DNA of 64,000 nt from NCBI RefSeq assembly GCF_022024275.1, contig NZ_CP091804.1, positions 1,692,501 through 1,756,500 of the forward strand, read 5' to 3'. Under the pieces are notes generated by a model. It was not told the origin of the DNA, searched no databases, and worked only from the letters and a program-made list of their open reading frames with translations. Positions 27,389 to 35,426 of the stretch are shown here, piece after piece. The position numbers were made by a program, and so were the translations under genes. This DNA comes from Sphingopyxis sp. BSN-002. Its GTDB lineage: Bacteria > Pseudomonadota > Alphaproteobacteria > Sphingomonadales > Sphingomonadaceae. How positions within the stretch are numbered: the first letter of the stretch is position 1; each line of letters opens with the position of its first letter.

Positions 27389-27829
27389 TCATTCGGCGAG
27401 CTGCGGCGCTCCGGCGGGCATCGCACTCTTCCACTCGGCACGCGCCTTGCGGATCATCGCTTTGAGCGCATCGGCGTGGCGCTGCCATGCCGATGCCGCT
27501 TCCGCCGTCCAGTCTGCACCGGCGGCCTTGCCGAGTTCATCGACCGTCATGTCGATGAAGGCGTCATATTCGGCGATCGGCAACGCACCATAGCTGCGGT
27601 GGGTGAAGACCAGTTCGGCGACGAGCGGCCACACCCAGCCCTCGCCCTTCGCGAGGCCGAGCATCATCTCGAGCGTTTCGTCGGTCATCCGCCGCGAGGC
27701 GGCATCGATCGAGATGAAGCTCGCGCGGCGCTCGGGAAAGGCCGCGAAGAAGCGCTCGAACAACGGCAAACGAATGTCGGCGTCGGCAGCGGCGATCAGA
27801 CTCGCCTCCATCGACGCCGCATCACTCAT
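27389..27829 (-). CDS. Globin-like protein
   Basis: 146 all-helical residues. The layout resembles bacterial single-domain globins: [12 protein letters not shown] (B-C helix region), [12 protein letters not shown] (E helix), and [22 protein letters not shown], where H77 sits at the proximal heme-ligand position followed by the usual [19 protein letters not shown] then matches the G-H helices. The match is by eye, so heme binding is inference. Its start overlaps the HerA-type ATPase stop (ATGA), so the two are translationally coupled. A heme-free sensor globin is an alternative. Confidence 0.6.
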   Translation of the reverse strand: MSDAASMEASLIAAADADIRLPLFERFFAAFPERRASFISIDAASRRMTDETLEMMLGLAKGEGWVWPLVAELVFTHRSYGALPIAEYDAFIDMTVDELGKAAGADWTAEAASAWQRHADALKAMIRKARAEWKSAMPAGAPQLAE

Positions 27830-29421
27830 TTGAAAAGGCTGCCGAGGATGCCGCGCATCAGCTGACCGCCGAACTTGCCCGCGACCTGCCGGCCGAGACT
27901 CGTCGCGGCCGAACGCGCCGCCGATTGCACCATCTTCTCGGTGAAACTCGGCTTCGCGGCCTCGCGCGCCGCGGCCTTTTCCTGTTGGAGGCGCACCTTC
28001 TCTTCGGCCACCTTGCGCTTCGCCTCTTCCTTAGCGGCGATCGCGGCCTGCTTGTCGGCTTCGGCCTGCGCCTTCGCCTCGACCGCGGCCGCCTGCGCCT
28101 GCTCGGCCTTGGCGGCGAGCAATTCCTCGGCGCTCTCGCGGTCGACCGCCGTGTCATATTTGCCTGCGACCGGTGAAATCGACTGGATGATCGCGCGCTC
28201 CTTGGCGTCGAGCGGACCGGCGCGCGAGCAGGGTGCCTTGATCAACGTCCGCTCGACCGGCGACGGCGCGCCGTCGGCCATCAGCAGCGAGACGAGCGCC
28301 TCGCCGACCTTGAGCTCGGTGATCTCGCGCTCGACATCGACCTTGGGGTTCGGCCGGAACGTGTCCGCGGCGGCCTTCACCGCCTTCTGGTCGCGCGGGG
28401 TGAAGGCGCGCAGCGCGTGCTGGACGCGGTTGCCGAGCTGCCCCGCGATCGTTTCGGGGACGTCGATCGGGTTCTGCGTGACGAAATAGACGCCGACGCC
28501 TTTCGACCGGATCAGACGCACGACCTGTTCGATCTTCTCGGTCAGCGCCGGCGGCGCATCGTCGAACAGCAGATGCGCCTCGTCGAAGAAGAAGACGAGC
28601 TTCGGCTTGTCGGGATCGCCGACCTCGGGAAGCTGCTCGAACATCTCGCTGAGGAGCCAGAGCAGGAAGGTCGCATAGAGCTTCGGGCTCGCCATCAGCT
28701 TGTCGGCGGCGAGGATGTTGACATAGCCGCGGCCATTGTCGTCGAGGCGGATCATGTCCTGGATGTCGAGCGCGGGCTCGCCGAAGAAATGGTCGCCGCC
28801 CTGCGTCTCGAGCGTCAGCAACTGGCGCTGGATTGTTCCGACGGTCGCCTTGGTGACATTGCCATATTTGGTCGTCAGCTCGTCGGCATTCTCGGCGCAC
28901 CACGCGAGCATCGCCTGCAGGTCACCCAGATCGAGGAGCAGCAGATTCTGCTCGTCGGCGACGCGGAAGGCGATCGCGAGGACACCCTCCTGCACCTCGT
29001 TAAGCCCCATCAGCCGCGCGAGGAGCAGCGGACCCATCTCCGAGATCGTCGTACGGATGGGGTGCCCCTGTTCGCCGAACAGGTCCCAGAAGATCACCGG
29101 ATTGTCGTGATAGGCCCAGCCGGTGTCGCCGATCTCGGCAGCGCGCTTGGCAAAAATCTCGTGCATCTTCGACGTCGGGCTGCCCGCCATCGCCATGCCC
29201 GCCAGATCGCCCTTAACGTCGGCGACGAACACCGGCACGCCAACTTCCGAGAAGCCCTCGGCGAGCCCCTGCAAGGTCACCGTCTTGCCGGTGCCGGTGG
29301 CGCCCGCGATCAGTCCGTGGCGGTTCGCACGCTTCAGGACCAGCGATTGCCGCGGACCGTCGGGGGCTCCACCGCCGCCGAGGCCGATATAGATTTCGGT
29401 CGCTTCGCTACCGTCGCTCAC
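27826..29421 (-). CDS. HerA-like ATPase of the DUF853 (YjgR) family
   Basis: About 531 residues from a GTG at 29421 that has GGAGG upstream; an in-frame GTG eight codons earlier lacks this. Walker A is GATGTGKT (40-47) and Walker B lies in [27 protein letters not shown] and [14 protein letters not shown] are hallmarks of the family, an FtsK/HerA-type motor with no established role. The C-terminal 110 residues are an Ala/Lys/Glu-rich coiled coil ending in a hydrophobic, Gly-rich tail. It is coupled to the globin-like gene. Confidence 0.88.
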   Translation of the reverse strand: MSDGSEATEIYIGLGGGGAPDGPRQSLVLKRANRHGLIAGATGTGKTVTLQGLAEGFSEVGVPVFVADVKGDLAGMAMAGSPTSKMHEIFAKRAAEIGDTGWAYHDNPVIFWDLFGEQGHPIRTTISEMGPLLLARLMGLNEVQEGVLAIAFRVADEQNLLLLDLGDLQAMLAWCAENADELTTKYGNVTKATVGTIQRQLLTLETQGGDHFFGEPALDIQDMIRLDDNGRGYVNILAADKLMASPKLYATFLLWLLSEMFEQLPEVGDPDKPKLVFFFDEAHLLFDDAPPALTEKIEQVVRLIRSKGVGVYFVTQNPIDVPETIAGQLGNRVQHALRAFTPRDQKAVKAAADTFRPNPKVDVEREITELKVGEALVSLLMADGAPSPVERTLIKAPCSRAGPLDAKERAIIQSISPVAGKYDTAVDRESAEELLAAKAEQAQAAAVEAKAQAEADKQAAIAAKEEAKRKVAEEKVRLQQEKAAAREAAKPSFTEKMVQSAARSAATSLGRQVAGKFGGQLMRGILGSLFK

Positions 29422-29499
29422 TGTGCTTTTCCTCCACTCAGGCACCTGTCCAAAGGTCTAGAGCGGAGGGGCAGGAAATCAAGCGGACAGCGCGGGGTC

Positions 29500-29868
29500 T
29501 CACCCCATGACGAAGGCGTTGAGTTTATTGCCGTCGGGGTCGCGGAAATAGCCCGCATAAAAGCCTTCGCCGCGCGGCCCCGGAGGGCCCTCGCAGGTGC
29601 CGCCGTTGGCGAGTGCGATGTCATAGAGACGCTGCACCTGCGCCTCGTCCTTTGCCTGCAGCGCGACCATCACGCCGTTGCCGACGCTTGCCGGGTTTCC
29701 GTCGAAAGGCTTGGTGAGGCCGATTCCCGCACCGCCGTCGGGCTTGCCCCACGCAATGAAGCCGTCGAACTCCATCATCCGCGGCGTGTCGAGTTCGCCT
29801 GCGATCGCGTCGTAAAAGACCGCGGCTTTGGCGAGATCCCCGGTACCCAGCGTTACATATCCGATCAT
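29500..29868 (-). CDS. VOC-family (glyoxalase-like) protein
   Basis: 122 residues from the ATG at 29868, forming two beta-alpha-beta-beta-beta repeats of the vicinal oxygen chelate fold. The first repeat starts IGYVTLGTGDLAKAAVFYDA, and the second ends FYAGYFRDPDGNKLNAFV, which carries the usual metal-ligand Asp/Glu region. It could be a dioxygenase, isomerase or resistance protein; the substrate is not predictable. It is a single gene flanked downstream by the HerA-like ATPase. Confidence 0.85.
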   Translation of the reverse strand: MIGYVTLGTGDLAKAAVFYDAIAGELDTPRMMEFDGFIAWGKPDGGAGIGLTKPFDGNPASVGNGVMVALQAKDEAQVQRLYDIALANGGTCEGPPGPRGEGFYAGYFRDPDGNKLNAFVMG

Positions 29869-29929
29869 CTTCTCTCTCCCGACTCGTCGTTGAGCGAACA
29901 TAATAGGAACATTGTCGGCGGCAGGCAAC

Positions 29930-29964
29930 AAAAAGGGCGCCGGACACACGGTCGCGGCGCCCCT
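29930..29964 (-). terminator. Rho-independent terminator of the small Cys-rich gene
   Basis: Read on the minus strand, GGGCGCC pairs with GGCGCCC across a 14-nt loop and is followed directly by TTTTTGTTG. It lies about 20 bases after the stop of the 46-codon gene at 29985-30125. This is one of the clearest terminators in the window. Confidence 0.75.
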
Positions 29965-29984
29965 TGAGGCATGGCCCATCGTTA

Positions 29985-30125
29985 TCAGGTCCAGCAAATG
30001 CACTGGCCGAACGCATCGGGGAAACAGCCCATATGCCGCGGGCAGTAATTCACCTGTGCCTGGCTGGGTGCAGCGCTCAGCGTGAGAACGGCGGCGCAGA
30101 GCGCGAGCTTGATCTTCCTGGTCAT
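29985..30125 (-). CDS. Tiny exported cysteine-rich peptide
   Basis: 46 codons from the ATG at 30125, which has GGGAG about 8 bases upstream. A complete signal peptide (MTRKIKLALCAAVLTLSAAPSQA) leaves a mature peptide of only 23 residues with four cysteines, arranged CPRHMGC and CIC near the end. It could carry two disulfides or bind a metal. Two inverted repeats lie upstream and a strong terminator downstream, so it looks like a genuine small gene. It follows degP on the same strand. No homologue is recognised. Confidence 0.6.
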   Translation of the reverse strand: MTRKIKLALCAAVLTLSAAPSQAQVNYCPRHMGCFPDAFGQCICWT

Positions 30126-30137
30126 CCGGCATCTCCC

Positions 30138-30170
30138 GATCAGCCCGGAACCCAATGCTTCGGGCTGATC
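30138..30170 (-). repeat. Inverted repeat (10 bp) just before the small-peptide ribosome-binding site
   Basis: GATCAGCCCG (30138-30147) pairs perfectly with CGGGCTGATC (30161-30170) across 13 bases, extendable by a wobble and one more pair. On the minus strand it ends immediately before GGGAG of the small gene. It could influence translation or mark the end of the degP message. Confidence 0.5.
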
Positions 30171-30185
30171 AAAAGATAATCCTTT

Positions 30186-30219
30186 CAATGGATTGAGTCT
30201 CCATCAACTCAATCCATTG
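30186..30219. repeat. 13-bp perfect inverted repeat between degP and the small gene
   Basis: CAATGGATTGAGT (30186-30198) and ACTCAATCCATTG (30207-30219) are exact complements around an 8-base loop. The stem is AT-rich compared with the surroundings. Read on the minus strand it follows the degP stop by 13 bases, so it may be a degP terminator, though only a broken T-run (TCTTTT) follows. An operator is the alternative. Confidence 0.5.
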
Positions 30220-30232
30220 TTGACCGATCGGC

Positions 30233-31735
30233 CTATTTCCGGCTGTTGATACGGATCGCGTAGGAGATGACCGGCTGTCCGCGCCGCACGATGTCGAGCA
30301 GCACCGCATCGCGGCCTGCCGCCTTGGCATCGGCGACAACCTTCGCCAGCGCTTCGCTGGACGTCACCGGCGCCCGGTTCGCGCTGACGATCACGTCGCC
30401 ACGACGAAGCCCCTTGCGCCCGGCGTCGCTGCTTCCCGACGCCGCGCCGATGACGAGGCCCTTCGTCCCGACGTCGACGCCGATCGCGCGTGCGATGTCG
30501 GGGGTCAGCGCCTGCACCGCGAGGCCAAGTTCGTTCTGGATCGTCGTATCCGCCGTCCCCTTCGGATCATCCGGCACCGCCTGTTCGTCCTCGGGATCGA
30601 AATTCGATCCGGCGAGCTGCTCTTCGGGCGGCCGGGTCGCAACGACGGCATTGAGGGTGACCGTCTTTCCATCGCGGACAACCTCGAGAGGAATGCGCGT
30701 GCCCGGTTTGACGTTGGCGACGATGTAGGAGAGGGTCTGCGACGGGGTCACGTCCTTGCCGTTGACCTTGGTCACGACGTCGCCGCGCTTCAGGCCGGCC
30801 TTCGCTGCCGGACCATCGTCTTCCACCCGCTGGACGAATTCGCCGCGGTCCTTGGGCAGGCCGAGCGCCGCCGCGAGGTCTTCGTCGACCGGCGCGATGC
30901 TGATGCCGAGGTAACCCCGCTCGATCTTCTGCCCCGACTTCAGCGAGTTGATCACGGGGATCGCCGCGTCGGCGGGGATCGCGAAATTGACGCCGATATT
31001 CGCGCCGACGGGCGAGATCAGCATGTTGTTGATGCCGACGACATTGCCGTGCAGGTCGAACAGCGGCCCACCCGAGTTACCGCGGTTGATCGCGGTATCG
31101 GTCTGGATATAGCGGTCATAGGCACCGCCGCCGCCGAGGTTGCGCTGCACTGCCGAGATGATGCCGGCGGTCACCGTCGAGCCGAGTCCGAGCGGGTTGC
31201 CGATCGCGACGACCCAGTCGCCGACGCGCGCCTGGCTGCTGTCGGCGAACTTAACAAAGGGAAGCCCGGTCGCATCGATCTTGAGCAGCGCAAGGTCGGA
31301 CGCCGCGTCGCGGCCGACGATGCGCGCCTTGAATTCCTTGCCGTTCGTCAGCGTGACCGTGACCTGGTTCACCGCCTCGGCGCGCGGGCCGCCGGTGACG
31401 ACATGGTTGTTGGTGACGATATAGCCGTCGTCGGAAATCAGGAAGCCCGACCCGCCGCCCTGCTGCTCCTGCGTGACCGGCTCGCGGGTCCCCGCAAAGG
31501 GATCGAGCCGGACGCCCAGCGTGACTTCCTGCTTGGTCGAGATGTTGACCACCGCGGGCTGCAATTGCTCGACAAGGTCGGCGAAGCTTTCGGGAGCGCC
31601 GGCGCGCGGGACCGCCTTGGCGATCTCGCTCTTCTCGTTCTGCGCGACCTGCGCGATGACGGGCGACTGGGTGACGAGCGCCAGTGCGGTGCCACCCACC
31701 AGCAAGGCCGAAGTGATGCCATAAACATAACGCAC
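30233..31735 (-). CDS. degP: Do-family periplasmic serine protease DegP/HtrA
   Basis: 500 residues from a GTG at 31735 preceded by AAAAGGAA. A signal peptide or N-terminal anchor covers about 1-28. The catalytic triad is H111 (TNNHVV), D147 (SDLALL) and S221 (GNSGGPL). Two PDZ domains follow at about 285-375 and 395-490. It degrades or refolds misfolded envelope proteins. It lies downstream of hflK-hflC on the same strand, forming an envelope quality-control block as seen in many alphaproteobacteria. Confidence 0.95.
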   Translation of the reverse strand: MRYVYGITSALLVGGTALALVTQSPVIAQVAQNEKSEIAKAVPRAGAPESFADLVEQLQPAVVNISTKQEVTLGVRLDPFAGTREPVTQEQQGGGSGFLISDDGYIVTNNHVVTGGPRAEAVNQVTVTLTNGKEFKARIVGRDAASDLALLKIDATGLPFVKFADSSQARVGDWVVAIGNPLGLGSTVTAGIISAVQRNLGGGGAYDRYIQTDTAINRGNSGGPLFDLHGNVVGINNMLISPVGANIGVNFAIPADAAIPVINSLKSGQKIERGYLGISIAPVDEDLAAALGLPKDRGEFVQRVEDDGPAAKAGLKRGDVVTKVNGKDVTPSQTLSYIVANVKPGTRIPLEVVRDGKTVTLNAVVATRPPEEQLAGSNFDPEDEQAVPDDPKGTADTTIQNELGLAVQALTPDIARAIGVDVGTKGLVIGAASGSSDAGRKGLRRGDVIVSANRAPVTSSEALAKVVADAKAAGRDAVLLDIVRRGQPVISYAIRINSRK

Positions 31736-31850
31736 GATCGCAATTCCTTTTCTCTTGCGAAAAACTCTGACCCCGGCAGCGGCTATCTGCTCACCGCAGG
31801 CTGAACGACGTTTGAACATGAACGGCGGTTGCATACGCCGTTCATGTTTC

Positions 31851-32711
31851 TCAATTGCCCCTGAACTGGCGCAGATATTCGCTGTTCGGCGACAGGATGA
31901 TCGAATTGTCCGCGCTCTTCGCGGCATCGCTCAGGAACGTCGTCCGATAGCTCTGCATCGCCCGGTAGAAGTCGTAAAACGCCGGATCCTTGCCATAGGC
32001 TTCGGCATAAATGCGCGCCGCCTCGGCATCGGCGTTGCCGCGGATGATCTGCGCTTCCTTCTGCCCGAGCGCGCGGATCGCAACCGCCTCCTGCTCGCGC
32101 GCCGACCGCATGCGGTTGAACGCGGCGTCGAGCGGCGTTCCCGTCGGCAGGTCCGCACGCTTGATGCGCACATCGATGACCTCGGCGCCATAGCGCCGTG
32201 CCTCGCGGTTGAGGGCATTCTGGATGTTGGTCATCACATTGCCGCGCTCGGCCGACAGCAGCGATGCAAAGCTGCGCTTGCCGAGCTCGTTGCGCAGCGA
32301 CGAGCCGAGGATCGAGGTCAGCTGCCCCTTCAAATTCTCCTCACTGCGAATCGAGGTATAGGTCCGCGCCGGATTGACGATGCGGAACCGCGCAAAGGCG
32401 TCGACTTCGAGCAGATACTGGTCGGTCGTCAGCACGCGCTCGTTCTGCATGTTCGCGCCGAGGATGCGCTTGTCGAAGAAGGTGACGGTGTCGATGATCG
32501 GGATACGCGCGATCAGGCCGGCGCCCGAGCTGCCGAAACGCTCGTTCGGCTTGTACTGGTTCACCACCGAATTGATCTGGCCATAGCGGATGATGATCGC
32601 CTGCTTGTCCTCGGGCACGACGACCAGCGTCATCGCCGCAGCCACAAGCAGCGCGACCAGGATCAGCAGCCATTTCAATGGCCGCGCGACAATGGAATCG
32701 AGGAAGCTCAT
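31851..32711 (-). CDS. hflC: HflC, SPFH-domain modulator of FtsH
   Basis: 286 residues with one N-terminal membrane helix (about 14-33) and a SPFH/band 7 domain beginning VVVPEDKQAIIIRYG. With HflK it forms a large periplasmic cage around the FtsH protease and tunes its access to membrane substrates. The segment EAQIIRGNADAEAARIYAEAYGKDP is the typical coiled-coil end of HflC. The start overlaps the hflK stop by 4 bases. Confidence 0.94.
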   Translation of the reverse strand: MSFLDSIVARPLKWLLILVALLVAAAMTLVVVPEDKQAIIIRYGQINSVVNQYKPNERFGSSGAGLIARIPIIDTVTFFDKRILGANMQNERVLTTDQYLLEVDAFARFRIVNPARTYTSIRSEENLKGQLTSILGSSLRNELGKRSFASLLSAERGNVMTNIQNALNREARRYGAEVIDVRIKRADLPTGTPLDAAFNRMRSAREQEAVAIRALGQKEAQIIRGNADAEAARIYAEAYGKDPAFYDFYRAMQSYRTTFLSDAAKSADNSIILSPNSEYLRQFRGN

Positions 32712-33880
32712 CGGCTGCTCTCCACCGTGATCGGCGCTTCGGCCGCGGCCGCGCGGCGGCGCAGCTCGGGGAGCGGCAGATAGGGCGTAACGCCGCCCGA
32801 TTCGACGATCACCTTGTTCACCGGTGCCAACACCTGCTCCATCGTTTCATAATAAAGGCGGCGCTTGGTAACCTCGGGCGCCAGCTTGTATTGCTCGTAC
32901 AGCTTGTCGAACTCGGCCGCGGCGCCGCGGGCGCGCTCGAGCTGCGCGCTGGCATAGGCCTCGGCTTCGTTGATGTTCGATTCGCGTTCCTGCTGCGCGG
33001 CGGTCACCTTGTTGAAGGCATCGGTGACCTGCTCGGGCTGAACCGCCCGCTGGAGCTGGATCGCCTCGATCGTCACGCCGGCGCGATACTTGTCGAGCAA
33101 CTGCTGCATCCGCGCGCGCACTTCGCTTTCGATGCCCGCACGGCGCGGACCGATCGCGTCGGTGAGCGTATAATTGGCGACCGTCGCGCGCATCGCGCTT
33201 TCCGCCACTTCGCGGATCGTGTTTTCCTGATCGGCGATCTGGAACAGATATTGATGCGGGTCGCGAATGCGCCAGCGAACCTCATAGCCGAGGTTGATGA
33301 TATTCTGATCCTGCGTCAGCACAAAATTCTGCGAATCATTGCTGGTCGCGCCGATCTTGAGCTCGCGGATCGACTGCACATTCTCGACCTGCACGGTTTC
33401 GAAAGGCGTGGGAAATTTCAGATTGAAGCCCGGCGCCATCGTGCGCGAGTAACTGCCAAGCCTCGTAACGACACCGGCCTCTCCCTCGCGGATGATATCC
33501 CACGACGTCAGGCCGATCCATGCTGCGAGCACAGCGAGCGGCGCCCACTTCCAGACCCTCGCGGAATCACCGAAGCCGAAGCCGCCACTGCCGCCGCCCC
33601 CGGGACCGCCACCGCCAAAGCCGCGCCCCTTGCGCAGCAGCTCGTCGAACGCCGAAGGACCGCGGGGCTTGCGCGGACGGGCGGGATCGGCCGGATCGGG
33701 AGTCACCCAGGGATTGCGCGGACCGGGACGTTCGCCCCCCTTGTCCTCGCCGCCATCCTTGTCCCCCTTGCCGCCCTTCGGGCCCCAGGGGTTGTTCGCC
33801 ATCAGGCTGATCTGGTGGAAAAATTGCCGCAATCCCCCGGGGGCGCGGCGTCCCATACTGCCGTCATTTTCGCTCATCAT
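32708..33880 (-). CDS. hflK: HflK, SPFH-domain modulator of FtsH
   Basis: About 390 residues. Two adjacent ATGs (33880 and 33877) follow GCAGG; a later ATG at 33802 (MANNPWGPKGG) is an alternative start. The cytoplasmic N-terminus is Gly/Pro/Lys-rich, as usual for HflK. A transmembrane helix follows (LAVLAAWIGLTSWDII), then the SPFH domain starting GEAGVVTRLGSY. Partner of HflC in the FtsH complex. It diverges from mrp. Confidence 0.93.
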   Translation of the reverse strand: MMSENDGSMGRRAPGGLRQFFHQISLMANNPWGPKGGKGDKDGGEDKGGERPGPRNPWVTPDPADPARPRKPRGPSAFDELLRKGRGFGGGGPGGGGSGGFGFGDSARVWKWAPLAVLAAWIGLTSWDIIREGEAGVVTRLGSYSRTMAPGFNLKFPTPFETVQVENVQSIRELKIGATSNDSQNFVLTQDQNIINLGYEVRWRIRDPHQYLFQIADQENTIREVAESAMRATVANYTLTDAIGPRRAGIESEVRARMQQLLDKYRAGVTIEAIQLQRAVQPEQVTDAFNKVTAAQQERESNINEAEAYASAQLERARGAAAEFDKLYEQYKLAPEVTKRRLYYETMEQVLAPVNKVIVESGGVTPYLPLPELRRRAAAAEAPITVESSR

Positions 33881-33983
33881 GCCTGCTTTTATAGGGAGGG
33901 CGCGCGCGATTAACAGGGGGCGCAAAAAAATGACTGGCGAAAATGGCTGGCATTCGCGCGCCCCATGCCTATCTGCCCCGGAT

Positions 33984-34961
33984 ATGACCGACACTGCTCC
34001 CCTCGCCAGCATCGCCACCGATCTCAGCGGCGGCCGCACCTCGGGCCTCCGCTTTCTGGGTGACGACGGCACACTCGCGATCGTCCTCGATGTCACCGGA
34101 CTCGCGGAGGAAGAGCGAAAACCGCTCGAGGAGAAAATCCGCGCCGGCCTGCTCGCGCGGCCGGGCGTGACCTCGGTCCGCGTCGCGATGACCGCCGAGC
34201 GCCGGGGCCTGACGATCATCGCGGTCGGCAGCGGCAAGGGAGGTGTCGGCAAATCGACGCTCGCCGCCAACCTTGCAGTCGCGCTCCACCGCCGCGGGGT
34301 GAAGGTCGGGCTGGTCGATGCCGATATCTACGGCCCGTCGCAGCCGCGCCTGATGGACAGCGAGGGCGTCAAACCCGAAGCGCGCGGATCGAAACTCGCC
34401 CCGGTTCCCAACGCCTACGGCGTTCCGATGCTTTCGACCGGGCAGATCGCCGCGCCCGGACAGGCCATCGCCTGGCGCGGGCCGATGGCGGGCCGGGCGC
34501 TCGAACAGCTTGTCGACGCGAGCTGGGGCGATATAGACACCCTCGTGGTCGACCTGCCTCCGGGCACCGGCGACGTCCAGCTGACGATGATCCAGAAGCA
34601 CAAGCCCGCGGGAGCGGTGATCGTCTCGACCCCGCAGGACCTCGCGCTGATGGATGCGACGCGCGCGATCACCTTTTTCGAGCAGGCCGACGTGCCGCTG
34701 ATCGGGCTGGTCGAGAATATGGCCGGCTATGCCTGTCCGCATTGCGGCGAGGTCAGCGATCCCTTCGGCAGTGGCGGCGCCGAAGCCGCCGCGGGTGTGA
34801 TGGGGCTCGACTTCCTCGGCCGCATTCCCCTGTCGATGGGTATCCGCCTCGCCAGCGACGGCGGCGTGCCGCCGGCGGCCGGAACCGACCCGCAGGGCGA
34901 GCCGTTCCACGCGATAGCGGCGAAGGTTGCCGACTGGCTCGACGCGCGAAAGGGGAAATGA
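33984..34961 (+). CDS. mrp: Mrp/NBP35-family iron-sulfur cluster carrier ATPase
   Basis: 325 residues. An N-terminal DUF59-like piece (about 1-70) is reduced. The deviant Walker A is GKGGVGKS at 84-91, followed by VDADIYGPSQPRL. The cluster-ligating pair is C251/C254 in CPHCGE. It binds and delivers Fe-S clusters in the cytosol. The stop overlaps the next gene (ATGA). The N-terminal domain looks shorter than in classical ApbC. Confidence 0.93.
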   Translation: MTDTAPLASIATDLSGGRTSGLRFLGDDGTLAIVLDVTGLAEEERKPLEEKIRAGLLARPGVTSVRVAMTAERRGLTIIAVGSGKGGVGKSTLAANLAVALHRRGVKVGLVDADIYGPSQPRLMDSEGVKPEARGSKLAPVPNAYGVPMLSTGQIAAPGQAIAWRGPMAGRALEQLVDASWGDIDTLVVDLPPGTGDVQLTMIQKHKPAGAVIVSTPQDLALMDATRAITFFEQADVPLIGLVENMAGYACPHCGEVSDPFGSGGAEAAAGVMGLDFLGRIPLSMGIRLASDGGVPPAAGTDPQGEPFHAIAAKVADWLDARKGK

Positions 34962-35383
34962 TGGCGATCAACGACGACAAGGAAATCCGCGAGTTGCTGG
35001 GCCAGCCCCGCCGCATCGCCGTCGTCGGCGCCTCGCCGAACCCCGCCCGGGCATCGAACGAGGTACTCGGCTTTCTCGTCCGTCAGGGCCATGACGTGAT
35101 CGCGGTGAACCCCGGCCACGCCGGCAGCACGATCCACGGCGCGCCCGTGGTCGCGACGCTCGCCAATGTCGAACCGCCCGCCGAAATCGTCGACATCTTC
35201 CGCAACAGCGCCGAGGCCGGCGCCGCGGTCGACGAAGCGATCGTCCATGGCGCGAAGGCGGTCTGGCTGCAGATCGGGGTGATCGACCATGACGCCGCGA
35301 AGCGCGCCGAAGCGGCAGGGCTGACGGTAGTCATGGACCGCTGCCCCAAGATCGAGATTCCGCGCCTCGGCCTGCTACGCTGA
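34958..35383 (+). CDS. CoA-binding Rossmann protein (YccU-like)
   Basis: About 141 residues from ATGATG at 34958 (the second ATG at 34961 is equally possible), with AAAGGGG upstream. A single CoA-binding Rossmann domain: RIAVVGASPNPARASNEV near the N-terminus, VIAVNPGHAG in the middle, and VVMDRCPKIEIPRL at the end. It is the stand-alone version of the succinyl-CoA-ligase-type nucleotide domain. It probably binds acyl-CoA or CoA; no reaction is established. It is translationally coupled to mrp. Confidence 0.9.
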   Translation: MMAINDDKEIRELLGQPRRIAVVGASPNPARASNEVLGFLVRQGHDVIAVNPGHAGSTIHGAPVVATLANVEPPAEIVDIFRNSAEAGAAVDEAIVHGAKAVWLQIGVIDHDAAKRAEAAGLTVVMDRCPKIEIPRLGLLR

Positions 35384-35426
35384 TTTTCTTTGCGCCGATT
35401 CCCGCCGCTGACTATCAGCAGCGGGC

